This document shows, piece after piece, positions 18,748 through 27,582 of a DNA stretch of 64,000 bases. The DNA is from Propionivibrio sp. (GTDB lineage Bacteria > Pseudomonadota > Gammaproteobacteria > Burkholderiales > Rhodocyclaceae): positions 186,001 to 250,000 of the forward strand of contig JADJLB010000010.1 in assembly GCA_016705685.1 (NCBI GenBank). The letters run 5' to 3'. Under the pieces are notes generated by a model. The model was not told where the DNA came from. It worked only from the letters and a program-made list of their open reading frames with translations, and did not search any database. The translations under genes were made by a program, and so were the position numbers. Every line of letters starts with the position of its first letter. Position 1 is the stretch's first letter.

Positions 18748-19392
18748 ATGACCGAGAGCAACGACCACGCATCTCCGCAACCGTCATCACCAAATGTCGG
18801 CATTCCCCGTCCGAATGCCTTCAATCCGGTTGCTTTCGAAGAGGCCATCAACAGCCTGCTGAAAGCCTGTGGCATCGCACCGGATGGCACACATATGGGC
18901 AGGACCGCCCAGCGGGTACGCGAACTCTGGCAAAACCGCCTGCTCGGTGGTTATGAGCTTGATCCGGGCAGCGCGCTGGGTTCCGGTTTCGCCGACCACC
19001 GCCGTGACATGGTGGTGGTCCGCGGAATTGCCGTTCATGGGGTCTGCCCACACCATCTGGTGCCCTTTCGCGGGCTCGCTCACGTTGCTTACCTTCCCGG
19101 CGGTCGCCTGCACGGCTTTGGCCGAATTGCCCGGCTGGTGGACGCCATCGGGCACCGTTTCACCTACCAGGAGTGGATGACGCGTGACATCGCCGAGGCC
19201 TTGATGCATCACGGCGAGGCCCGTGGTGCAGCCTGCGTGATCGAAGCCGAGCAGTTATGTCTCTTGCTTGGCGAAGACCGGCGCGGTGACGAACGTGTCA
19301 TCACCCAGAGCTTTACCGGCGAATTTGAGACTTCCGGTCAGCACCGCCAGGAGTTCCTGCGCGCCATTGGCAGTGTTCGCCGTGGCGATTGA
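18748..19392 (+). CDS. folE: GTP cyclohydrolase I family protein (divergent FolE)
   Basis: The 214-residue product matches the FolE fold: it should convert GTP to 7,8-dihydroneopterin triphosphate for folate or other pterins. The zinc ligands are all present: Cys100 and His103 in GVCPHHLVPF, and Cys171 in EAEQLCLLLG. The segment FTYQEWMTRDIAEAL matches the canonical Q-x-Q-E-R-L-T helix. It is divergent: the usual E-A-x-H-x-C has Gln for His and the G-L-S-K segment reads FGRIAR. I start at MTESND (18748); the upstream frame is unsupported. Confidence 0.8.
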   Translation: MTESNDHASPQPSSPNVGIPRPNAFNPVAFEEAINSLLKACGIAPDGTHMGRTAQRVRELWQNRLLGGYELDPGSALGSGFADHRRDMVVVRGIAVHGVCPHHLVPFRGLAHVAYLPGGRLHGFGRIARLVDAIGHRFTYQEWMTRDIAEALMHHGEARGAACVIEAEQLCLLLGEDRRGDERVITQSFTGEFETSGQHRQEFLRAIGSVRRGD

Positions 19393-19400
19393 CTCAGCCC

Positions 19401-20339
19401 CTAAAGTCCGGTAAGCGTCAACGCCAGCGGCGTCGTCAGGGCCGCCAGTCCGGTTGACAAGACCAGGCTGCTGGAAACCGGACCTTCCAGCACCTTGAAC
19501 TGCCTCGACATGAGAAAAACGTTCACGCCTACGGCAATCGAGGCAAGCAAGACCACGACCCGCGTCTCCATCTCGGGGAGACCGAGCAACCTGGCCAGAA
19601 CCCAGACCACGAGCGGTTGAACGAGCAGCTTGACACTGCAGATGGCTACGCTGATTTTCCATCCCTCCCGCACCCCGTACTCGGTCAGGCTCATGCCCAG
19701 CGCGATCAACGCCATCGGGGTCGCAGCCTGACCGATCATGGCGAGCGGCATATCAACGGCTGCCGGCAAAGGCCAACCGGTCAGGCCAAAAACAGAGCCG
19801 GTGAGGATTCCGGCGACGATCGGATTGGTCAAAACGCCGCGCAGCGTCTTTGCAAAACCATTTATTGAAAAGCTGCCGTGCCGCGCCCACTCGACGGAAA
19901 CCGTCACGAGCGTCCACAGAATCAGCGCGTTGAAGACCAGCACCAGAGCAACCGAAGGCACCGCCGCATCGCCAAGTGCCACCTTGGCGAGCGGCAAACC
20001 GAGCAGGACATTGTTTGAAAATACGCCGCCCAGTGCGAATACCGATTGTGACACCCCATCGAGGGCGAACAGTCTCCACGCAATCAATCGACCAATGACG
20101 AACACAATCAGACAACCGCCGAAGAAAGCGATCAGCAGGCGTGCATCGACGGGTGGTAACTTCGAAAGATTGCTCATCAGACGAAAGAGCAAAGCCGGCA
20201 AGGCGACCGAAAAGACGAATTCCGACAGGTTTTTGGACATTGCGGTCGGCCAGCCGGAGAAGCGCATGAGCGCATAACCGACAAAGACCAGGGCAAACAG
20301 AGGGGCGGCGAGTTCGACGTGATGCAGGAAGACTGTCAT
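19401..20339 (-). CDS. AEC-family (auxin efflux carrier-like) transporter
   Basis: A 312-residue integral membrane protein with about ten hydrophobic helices in two halves of five. The second half contains the helix break LAMIGQAATPMALIALGMSL, a hallmark of AEC permeases. Bacterial members export or import malate, malonate, other organic acids or amino-acid-like solutes; no substrate can be named. It converges on folE with an eight-base gap and diverges from the pseudouridine synthase. Confidence 0.88.
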   Translation of the reverse strand: MTVFLHHVELAAPLFALVFVGYALMRFSGWPTAMSKNLSEFVFSVALPALLFRLMSNLSKLPPVDARLLIAFFGGCLIVFVIGRLIAWRLFALDGVSQSVFALGGVFSNNVLLGLPLAKVALGDAAVPSVALVLVFNALILWTLVTVSVEWARHGSFSINGFAKTLRGVLTNPIVAGILTGSVFGLTGWPLPAAVDMPLAMIGQAATPMALIALGMSLTEYGVREGWKISVAICSVKLLVQPLVVWVLARLLGLPEMETRVVVLLASIAVGVNVFLMSRQFKVLEGPVSSSLVLSTGLAALTTPLALTLTGL

Positions 20340-20613
20340 ATTGATCCGCCGTCAAGCGCCCGCGCTGACTTGGCTCTGTGCGTTAGCGATCGTCGCCAAG
20401 GTAGTGCCGCAGGTTGTGATGGCTGGCTCCCGTTTGCAGCAGCGGAACCGGTTCCGCCGGACAGGCCCGCAGTGTAATGGATTTGCCGGCACATGTGCTG
20501 CAGGCCGATTCGCGAGAGAATACGTGCTGAGCAAACCTAGAACTACGCGTCGCCCCAACCATTCCCCGCCTCTCAAACCTGCTGCTTTCTCGCCAGTCGT
20601 CAATTACTTGCCC

Positions 20614-21276
20614 ATGCCACCCGATACACATTGCGCACTGTTGGAACAAGGGTTCCGGCTGATTCATGCTGATCAGGCGTTGATCGTTGCGGACAAACCC
20701 AGTGGTCTGTTGTCGGTCCCCGGCCGAGGCCCTGATAAACAGGATTGCCTCAGCAAGCGTGTCCAGGCCGATTATCCGGACGCCTTGATCGTACACCGAC
20801 TGGACTTCGACACCTCTGGCCTGCTCGTCCTGGCTCGCGGAAAGGGAATGCACCGTCGATTGAGCATCCTGTTTCAGGAACGTCAGGTCAACAAACGCTA
20901 CATTGCCGTCGTCAAGGGAAAACTTGAAGAAGCCGCTGGCGAAGTGCGCCTGCCACTCCTCGTCGACTGGCCGAACCGACCGCGACACAAAGTCGATTTT
21001 GAAACGGGCAAGCCCTCCCTCACCCGTTACCGTGTACTAAGTTACAATCCGGCCGAAAGATGTTCACGCCTCGAACTCATTCCGGAGACTGGGCGCACGC
21101 ATCAGCTGCGGGTACACATGCAGGCAATTGGCCATCCAATTCTTGGCGATTCACTTTACGCCGATGCGGAAACCAGAGAACAAGCCGAACGTTTGCTGTT
21201 GCACGCGGAATTCCTGGCTTTCACGCACCCGGTCAGTGAGGCGCCATTGAGTTTTACCAGCGCCGCACCTTTTTAA
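20614..21276 (+). CDS. RluA-family RNA pseudouridine synthase
   Basis: The 220-residue enzyme isomerises uridine to pseudouridine in rRNA or tRNA. Catalytic Asp64 is in VHRLDFDTSGLL; VADKPSGLLSVPG, NKRYIAVV, TGRTHQLRVHMQAIGHPILGD and LLLHA are family motifs. It lacks an N-terminal S4 domain, so it resembles RluA (23S U746/tRNA U32) more than RluC or RluD. The start at 20614 (MPPDTHCALL) fits the domain boundary; the frame extends upstream to 20341 with unrelated sequence. Confidence 0.88.
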   Translation: MPPDTHCALLEQGFRLIHADQALIVADKPSGLLSVPGRGPDKQDCLSKRVQADYPDALIVHRLDFDTSGLLVLARGKGMHRRLSILFQERQVNKRYIAVVKGKLEEAAGEVRLPLLVDWPNRPRHKVDFETGKPSLTRYRVLSYNPAERCSRLELIPETGRTHQLRVHMQAIGHPILGDSLYADAETREQAERLLLHAEFLAFTHPVSEAPLSFTSAAPF

Positions 21277-21319
21277 GCTTCCATCCAGACCGCTTGACAC
21301 CCCTTTCCCCGGAATCGTC

Positions 21320-22480
21320 ATGACTATATCCAACCATCCGCTGTGGCTTGTCGGCTTTCGCCCGTTCTTCGCCTTGGCCTGCCTCGCTGGTTTGAGCCTG
21401 CCCATGCTGTGGGCGCTGATCTTCTCGGGCACCCTGCCGGCGCCGACCACGACGTTTTCCTCGATCCAGTGGCACGCACATGAAATGTTCTTCGGCTTTG
21501 GCTGGGCGGTGCTCGGTGGTTTTCTGCTCACGTCGACCAAGAACTGGGTCAACCAGCGTGGATACCACGGCCGGGCGTTGATCTTTATTGTCAGCGCCTG
21601 GCTCCTTGAACGGGTTGGCATGTGGTTTGAAGGCATGCTGTCGCCCGCTGTGTTCCGCATTTCAAACAATCTCTTTCTCGTCTCGATCGTTGTCATGCTG
21701 GCCTGGACGCTGATCAAGTATCGCCAGGACGATTCCTATCGCGATAACTATTTATTCCTCATTATCCTGCCACTCTTTCTGGTTTCAAAAAACCTGATGG
21801 TCAGCAGCGACTACTTTCAGTTCGGCTGGGTCATGGCGATCGGTCTGTTCCGAATGGCATTTTTGGTGATGTTCGAGCGCACGCTGACGCAGTTCATGAA
21901 AAACGTTTTTCAGGTTTCGATCTTGCGCAATCCCACGCTTGACGGGAGCATCAAGCTGCTCGCTTTGAGCCTTGTTTTTGCCGAGCCGATGCCCACCCCG
22001 CTGGCGTCGGGAATCAGTCTCCTTCTCGCCCTGCTACTGATCGGCCGATTCTTTTTCTGGAAACCGCAACTGGCCCTGCGCAGGCTTGACCTCGGCATTA
22101 TGTATCTTGGCTACCTGGCTCTTGTCGCCCAGTTGCTCATCAATGCTTCAAACCCTTGGCTCAACGGAGCCTGGGTTGGCAGCGTATCCGTTCATGTCTT
22201 TACCTTCGGCGTCATGGGCCTCGTCATCCCGGCCATGTTGATCCGTATTTCAAAAGGACACACCGGTAGAAAGGTGATATTCGATCGCCTGGATTTATGG
22301 GTGTTGCGGATCATGATTCTGGGATTCATCACCCGCATTGTCGCGCCGCAGCTATTCCCCGCTGCCTACATCTACTGGATCGACCTCGCGGCCATGTGCT
22401 GGCTGACCGCGTTTTCAATCCTGGCCTGGCGCTACATTCCCTACCTTGTCCAGATGCGTGTCGATGGCAGGGAACACTGA
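21320..22480 (+). CDS. NnrS family membrane protein
   Basis: A 386-residue polytopic protein with about 12 transmembrane helices. The opening HPLWLVGFRPFFALACLAG and the WHAHEMFFGFGWAVLGGFLLTSTKNW segment are NnrS signatures; conserved histidines in these helices are thought to bind heme or copper. NnrS proteins in denitrifiers are induced by nitric oxide and help cells tolerate nitrosative stress. No FNR or NsrR-like palindrome was seen in the 43 bp upstream. Confidence 0.92.
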   Translation: MTISNHPLWLVGFRPFFALACLAGLSLPMLWALIFSGTLPAPTTTFSSIQWHAHEMFFGFGWAVLGGFLLTSTKNWVNQRGYHGRALIFIVSAWLLERVGMWFEGMLSPAVFRISNNLFLVSIVVMLAWTLIKYRQDDSYRDNYLFLIILPLFLVSKNLMVSSDYFQFGWVMAIGLFRMAFLVMFERTLTQFMKNVFQVSILRNPTLDGSIKLLALSLVFAEPMPTPLASGISLLLALLLIGRFFFWKPQLALRRLDLGIMYLGYLALVAQLLINASNPWLNGAWVGSVSVHVFTFGVMGLVIPAMLIRISKGHTGRKVIFDRLDLWVLRIMILGFITRIVAPQLFPAAYIYWIDLAAMCWLTAFSILAWRYIPYLVQMRVDGREH

Positions 22481-22510
22481 CCACAAAGGTTCAGCGCTTT
22501 TCGAAATAGT

Positions 22511-23563
22511 TTAATGGTCATGATCGCGGTGGTGTGCATCCGGGAAATGGACATGCGTATGCGCCATGGATTCGTGCCGATGCCGATGCGTATGCCTGCT
22601 GCCGGGCGCACAGAATACGTCATGAGCATGCTGGTGGTGTTCCTCGTGCCGGTGTTCATGGGAATGCTCGATGGCTTCGTGGCGGTGTTCGTGACTATGG
22701 CGCTCCATCAGGTGCAGCCACACACCCGAAGCCATCAGCACCCCGGCAACAGCCAGCCGAATGGTGAGCGGCTCTCCCGTCGCCAACGCGAAGACGGCAC
22801 CGAAAAAAGGTGCCACCGAAAAATAGGCTCCCGTTCGGGCCGTTCCCAAGTTTCGTAGCCCGACCACAAACAGTGTCAGGCTGACTCCGTAGGCCAGAAA
22901 GCCGATGCCCAGCGCTGCCCCCAGGATGGGCAGGCTCGGCAATTTATCACCGAGCGAATAAGCCAGTACCAGGTTGATGACACCGGCCGTCATGCCTTTG
23001 ACCGAAGCGATCCAGCTTGCATCGGCCAGCGAAACCTTGCGTGTCAGGTTGTTATCCACACTCCAGGCCAGGCAAGCACCGAGTACCGACAAAGCAGGCC
23101 ACAGACCTGCAAATCCGACCTCTTCCGGCCAGCTCAACACAAACACGCCAAGCGTAATGGCCGACATACCCAGGGCAATTCTCCGATCAACATTCTCCCG
23201 AAACACCATCCAGGCCAGGAGTACGGTAAACACGGCCTCGGCGTTCAGGAGCAGCGAGGCACCCGATGCGGGCATACCCGACAACCCGAACATCAACAAG
23301 ACGGGGCCAGCCACTCCACCCGCCAGCACCGCACCGCTGAGCCAAGCCGACTCGTTCAGTGTTAATCGCACCGGTGCTGCCCGGCGTATGCGCCGGACGA
23401 AGGTCAAGCCAATCCCCGAGCCAAGATAGAACAAACCGGCCAGCATCCAGGGACTCACCTCATTTAGCAGCAGCTTGGCCAGCGGCGTACCCAGGCCAAA
23501 AAGCAGGGCGGCGCCCAGGGCGGCGGACACGCCGGGATTTAACACAGTGCTTGGCCGATTCAT
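22511..23563 (-). CDS. EamA/DMT-family transporter with histidine-rich C-terminal tail
   Basis: A 350-residue protein with ten transmembrane helices in two EamA repeats (residues about 8-135 and 150-280), typical of the drug/metabolite transporter superfamily. The last 66 residues are exceptional: about 24 histidines in runs such as HSHEHRHE and HTHRHRHE. Such tails usually bind Ni, Zn, Co or Cu, so a metal-linked role (efflux, storage or sensing) is an inference. It is transcribed divergently from the CPA1 antiporter across 220 bp. Confidence 0.88.
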   Translation of the reverse strand: MNRPSTVLNPGVSAALGAALLFGLGTPLAKLLLNEVSPWMLAGLFYLGSGIGLTFVRRIRRAAPVRLTLNESAWLSGAVLAGGVAGPVLLMFGLSGMPASGASLLLNAEAVFTVLLAWMVFRENVDRRIALGMSAITLGVFVLSWPEEVGFAGLWPALSVLGACLAWSVDNNLTRKVSLADASWIASVKGMTAGVINLVLAYSLGDKLPSLPILGAALGIGFLAYGVSLTLFVVGLRNLGTARTGAYFSVAPFFGAVFALATGEPLTIRLAVAGVLMASGVWLHLMERHSHEHRHEAIEHSHEHRHEEHHQHAHDVFCAPGSRHTHRHRHESMAHTHVHFPDAHHRDHDH

Positions 23564-23783
23564 GGACTCAATTTCGATTGATCTAAAATTCTGTTAAAAG
23601 GTAAGCTGTTAAGGCAGCCTGCATGGTCGCAGCAAACCCGTGGCGACAGTTTGTAACTTCGGTTCAAGGCAGGTCAACTCTCCGATACACCGCTGGCAGT
23701 ACGTTTTGCAGCACTCTTCGATATAATGCATTACGGTTTTCACTTACCAAACACTTACCTTATCTTGTGAGCTAGAATCCTGC

Positions 23784-25394
23784 ATGGCTACAACCGAACT
23801 AACCTTGCTCCTCTTACTGGCGATCGCCGTCGGAGGCTCACTTGTCCATTGGTCCCCGTTACCTCTGCCAATCCTGCTGGTGGTGGTCGGGGTCTTGGCG
23901 TCTCTACTGCCCGGCCTGGAAGATATCGCGGTCGACCCTGAACTTTTCCTTTTATTGTTCATCCCCCCGATTCTATTCGCCGATGCCTGGGTTTTGCCTC
24001 GCCGCGACTTTGTAAGCACGCTAAAGCCGGTGCTCTTGCTGGCGCTCGGTCTGGTTGTGCTGACGGTTGTCGCCGTCGGTTACGCCATGCACTGGCTGAT
24101 TCCAGCGATGCCCCTGGCTGTTGCTTTCACCCTCGGCGCCATAGTCTCGCCGACTGACGCCGTTGCCACCGTCGCCACTACACAGCTGCTCCCCTTACCA
24201 GCCCGTATCGTCCACATTGTCAATGCCGAAAGCCTGCTCAACGATGCCTCCGGGTTGGTGGCCTTCAAGCTCGCCGTGGCCGCCGCCGCCACTGGTCTGT
24301 TCTCTTCGATAGAAGTCGCTGGAAATTTTCTTAACTTGGCAGGCGGTGGCATCATCATCGGCATTGGCGTCGAGTGGTTAGCCCGTGGACTGCGACAGCG
24401 CCTGATTCGTTTGCACGCCGGCGATCCTGTATTACAGACCCTGCTTACCGTACTGATGCCTTACGGCGCCTATCTCGCGGCCGAAGCGTTACACGTATCC
24501 GGCATTCTGGCCGTCGTTGCCGCCGGACTCTGGGCCAGCGGACAGGAAGTCAAGGGATTGACCGCCGATGCTCGCAAACATGCCCGCGAAGTGTGGAGAA
24601 TGCTTTCCTACGTGCTGAACGGCCTGGTTTTTGTGCTTCTCGGCTTGCAGTTGCGGCGCATGATCACCAGCGTCGATGAGTATGCTCCGTTCGATCTGGC
24701 TATGTACGCCCTGGTTCTGTGGGTTCTGCTGATGGCTTTGCGGTTCGCCTGGGTATGGATTTCCGCGCACCTGCGCTTCAAATTTGGGTGGGGATGGAGT
24801 GGCGGCCGCACGGGCCCAGACCCCAAGCGGTTGTTACTGGTCAGTTGGGCTGCGGTACGCGGCTCGATCACGCTGGCGACAGCGCTCTCGGTTCCTTCCA
24901 TCACCGCCAGCGGGGCGCCCTTCCCCGAACGCAATCTGGTCGTTTTCCTGGCCGCTGCGACGATTATCCTGACACTTGCCTTAAATGGCGTTCCCTTGCC
25001 TTGGCTGATCCGCAAACTGGCGATCAACAGCGGCGAAGAAAATTTGCACGAGGAACACGTGGCGCGAGCCGAAATCGCGCGTGCCGCCCTTGTGGCCGTG
25101 TCGGCTGTCGCGAAAGAGCTTACCGACCCCGAGGACATTGCTTTCGCGGGGCGGCTTTCCGGGCGATATGAAGGCAAAATTGAACTCCTTGAGGGTGATC
25201 CCGGACACGCTTCGGAGCGCGCATCGCATATCGCACTGCGCCGTAAATTGCGCCTCGCCGCCATCAGCGCCGAACGGCACTGCCTGCACGAATTGCACGC
25301 CAGCGACGTGATCAATGACGAAAGTCTGCGTATCATTGAGGCTGAACTTGACGAACGCGAACTGGTCTCTTCAATCAGCGTGGATCGCGGTTAG
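23784..25394 (+). CDS. CPA1-family Na+/H+ antiporter
   Basis: A 536-residue monovalent cation/proton antiporter. The membrane domain (about residues 5-400) shows the NhaP/NHE hallmarks GAIVSPTDAVATVA and NAESLLNDASGLVAFKLAV, the ion-binding ND pair, and AAVRGSITLATALSVP. A cytoplasmic helical C-terminal tail of about 130 residues follows. It should exchange Na+ or K+ for H+ for pH and salt homeostasis. Confidence 0.92.
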   Translation: MATTELTLLLLLAIAVGGSLVHWSPLPLPILLVVVGVLASLLPGLEDIAVDPELFLLLFIPPILFADAWVLPRRDFVSTLKPVLLLALGLVVLTVVAVGYAMHWLIPAMPLAVAFTLGAIVSPTDAVATVATTQLLPLPARIVHIVNAESLLNDASGLVAFKLAVAAAATGLFSSIEVAGNFLNLAGGGIIIGIGVEWLARGLRQRLIRLHAGDPVLQTLLTVLMPYGAYLAAEALHVSGILAVVAAGLWASGQEVKGLTADARKHAREVWRMLSYVLNGLVFVLLGLQLRRMITSVDEYAPFDLAMYALVLWVLLMALRFAWVWISAHLRFKFGWGWSGGRTGPDPKRLLLVSWAAVRGSITLATALSVPSITASGAPFPERNLVVFLAAATIILTLALNGVPLPWLIRKLAINSGEENLHEEHVARAEIARAALVAVSAVAKELTDPEDIAFAGRLSGRYEGKIELLEGDPGHASERASHIALRRKLRLAAISAERHCLHELHASDVINDESLRIIEAELDERELVSSISVDRG

Positions 25395-25728
25395 TTCCAG
25401 ACACAGCGGACGCTGCCGAACCGCTCTTGGCAATCTGCAAAATTTGACACTCACCCTCTGGCGATGCGATCTAGCAAACTTTTCTTGCTACGCTTTTGGC
25501 ATTTCTTCCAAAGCTCCCGAAGGTCGCCACGCTCATTCCGGCGATTGACTCTGGTCGCCGGAGTCAGGGATACTTGCGCATGATGCGTTTGAATCGCTTC
25601 CCTTTCTAAGCACCCGGATTCCCACAGCGCGCCGATCCATACGTTGGTCATGTGTGCGGCTTTGCCCGCAATCAACTCAGTTAACGCGATGTCAATCATT
25701 TCAATCCTTACGCCTAATTCGTGCCCCC
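25395..25728. other. Intergenic stretch next to a damaged gene
   Basis: No gene is convincing in these 334 bp. One minus-strand ORF (25451-25699, 82 codons, ending KKSLLDRIARG) reads like plausible protein but matches nothing I recognise and could be chance or another remnant. No terminator or repeat was found. Confidence 0.4.
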
Positions 25729-25854
25729 ATGTCTAAACTTGCCACTGATTCTGAGTATGAAGGTACTGACATAGGTCGCGGCGATGACCCATTGTGGTAC
25801 CGCGACGCTGTCATCTACCAGCTCAATGTCAAAGCTTTCTTCGATACCAACGAT
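25729..25854 (+). pseudogene. 5' fragment of trehalose synthase (treS-like), truncated
   Basis: The first 42 codons are a recognisable N terminus of maltose alpha-D-glucosyltransferase/trehalose synthase: DDPLWYRDAVIYQLNVKAFFDTND is the conserved first strand of this GH13 enzyme. Family proteins are over 500 residues (about 1,100 when fused to maltokinase); here the match stops at 25854 and the sequence continues into an unrelated protein in another frame. The remainder of treS is absent from the window. The best reading is a deletion or recombination junction near 25855. Confidence 0.7.
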
Positions 25855-25856
25855 AT

Positions 25857-26123
25857 ATCCAGATACAGGACACGGCCTTTCTGGGCAAGCTGGCGCAGTA
25901 TGCAATCATGGTTTTCGTGATCCTGATCGCGCTTGACAAGGTATAGGTGCGTGGCGATAGCGTGCGCCAGAATTTCCTGGTTATTCTGGCCGGCTTGGTT
26001 TTCGCCATGGCTCTGGCTTTTGGCCTGGGAGGGAAAGACTGGGCGGCTGACCGAATCGAGCAGTGGTGGCCACGCGACACCAAGACAACAGACGATAAAC
26101 ACCAGAGCGCCAGACGACCGTAA
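25857..26123 (+). pseudogene. 3' fragment of a TM-helix/mechanosensitive-channel-like protein, with in-frame stop
   Basis: Directly after the treS fragment, in a different frame, the sequence reads QDTAFLGKLAQYAIMVFVILIALDKV, then TAG (25944-25946), then in the same frame VRGDSVRQNFLVILAGLVFAMALAFGLGGKDWAA, ending RP-stop at 26121-26123. This matches the end of small 'conserved TM helix' proteins related to MscS channels: two helices and the G-L-G-G-[KR]-[DE] signature. The 5' part is missing and the stop breaks the rest, so it cannot be functional. Confidence 0.65.
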
Positions 26124-26179
26124 ATCTTGGTCCAATCGAGATTTGGCCTGGCCTCTTTCGAGATAGTGGCCCCTCTCCA

Positions 26180-27545
26180 ATGAGCGAAGTGCTACGCCCT
26201 AAGGTCGAACACCCTGACGCTCCTCCGGAACACGTAAGTTTCCGCGAAGCCTGCCGTTTCTGGTTCAAACTTGGGTTAATAAGCTTCGGCGGTCCCGCCG
26301 GGCAGATTTCGATCATGCATCAGGAGCTGGTCGAAACACGGCGCTGGATTTCCGAACGACGCTTTTTGCACGCGCTGAACTATTGCATGCTCTTGCCTGG
26401 CCCCGAGGCGCAACAACTGGCGACTTATATCGGCTGGCTCATGCACCGCTCCGTGGGTGGCATCGTAGCGGGTGCGCTTTTTGTTTTGCCATCGCTGTTC
26501 ATCCTGATCGCCCTCTCGTGGATTTACCTCGTATCCGGCGAGACAACGCTCGTCGCCGGATTGTTTTATGGAATCAAACCCGGCCGTTACGGCCATCGTC
26601 CTTCAGGCTGCCCATCGCATCGGTTCTCGCACCTTGAAAAATAGTCTTTTGTTGATGGTCGCCGCGGCCGCATTCGTCGCCATTTTTGCCCTCGCAGTTC
26701 CCTTCCCGGCCATCATCGCTGCCGCCGCCTTGATCGGATTTATCGGTGGGCGCGTTGCCCCCGACAAGTTCAGAACCGGCGGCGGGCATGGCCCGGCAAA
26801 CCGGTCGTTTGGACCAGCCATCATCGACGACGACACGCCCACACCCGAGCATGCTCGGTTCAAGTGGCGACGTCTGCTGACGGTCCTCGCCCTGGGCGGT
26901 TTGCTGTGGTTCGTTCCCATGGTTTTGCTCAAGACCGTCTTTGGCTGGGAGCACACCCTGACGCAGATGGGCTGGTTTTTCACCAAGGCCGCCCTGCTTA
27001 CCTTCGGCGGCGCCTACGCGGTGTTGCCTTACGTTTACCAGGGCGCTGTCGGCCAGTATGCCTGGCTAACGCCAGCGCAGATGATCGACGGGTTGGCATT
27101 GGGCGAAACCACGCCGGGACCCTTGATCATGGTCGTCGCTTTCGTCGGCTTTGTCGGCGGCTATCTCAAGGCGGTTGTCGGCCCTGACAGCCTGTTCCTC
27201 GGCGGTGCGGTCGCAGCCGGGCTGGTGACCTGGTTTACCTTCCTGCCCTCTTTCATTTTCATCCTGGCGGGAGGCCCGCTGGTTGAAACGACCCACAACG
27301 AACTCAAACTTACAGCGCCGCTCACGGCCATCACCGCGGCCGTGGTCGGCGTCATCCTGAATCTGGCTTTGTTCTTCGGCTACCACGTGCTGTGGCCTGC
27401 GGGTTTCGCCGGAAGCTTCGACTGGATTTCTGCCGCCATCGCGCTGGGCGCCGCCGTCGCGCTGATCGGTTTCAAGCGCAACGTCATCCACGTTATCTTG
27501 GGCTGCGCCGTACTCGGTCTGCTCCTGAAAACTGCAATTGCCTGA
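26180..27545 (+). pseudogene. chrA: Chromate transporter ChrA, split by a +1 frameshift
   Basis: Both halves of a CHR-family chromate efflux protein are present. The first frame (from 26180) has [23 protein letters not shown] and [16 protein letters not shown]; the second has FFTKAALLTFGGAYAVLPYVYQ and LGETTPGPLIMVVAFVGFVGGY. They join if one C is removed from CCC at 26579-26581 (GIKP then AVTAIVLQ). The repaired protein would be about 454 residues with two homologous halves, the normal length. It may be a true mutation or a sequencing error; the same type of error recurs in two other genes here. Confidence 0.85.
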
Positions 27546-27582
27546 AATAAGCTGTTTGTTCCAGACTTTCCGATGTGGTCTG

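Noticed and set aside
22514-22858. Met-rich ORF opposite the EamA tail
   Set aside because: It is the complement of the histidine codon repeats (CAT/CAC gives ATG/GTG), so it is a shadow.
25451-25699. 82-codon minus-strand ORF
   Set aside because: Reads plausibly but has no recognisable family or ribosome site; kept only as a note in the intergenic entry.
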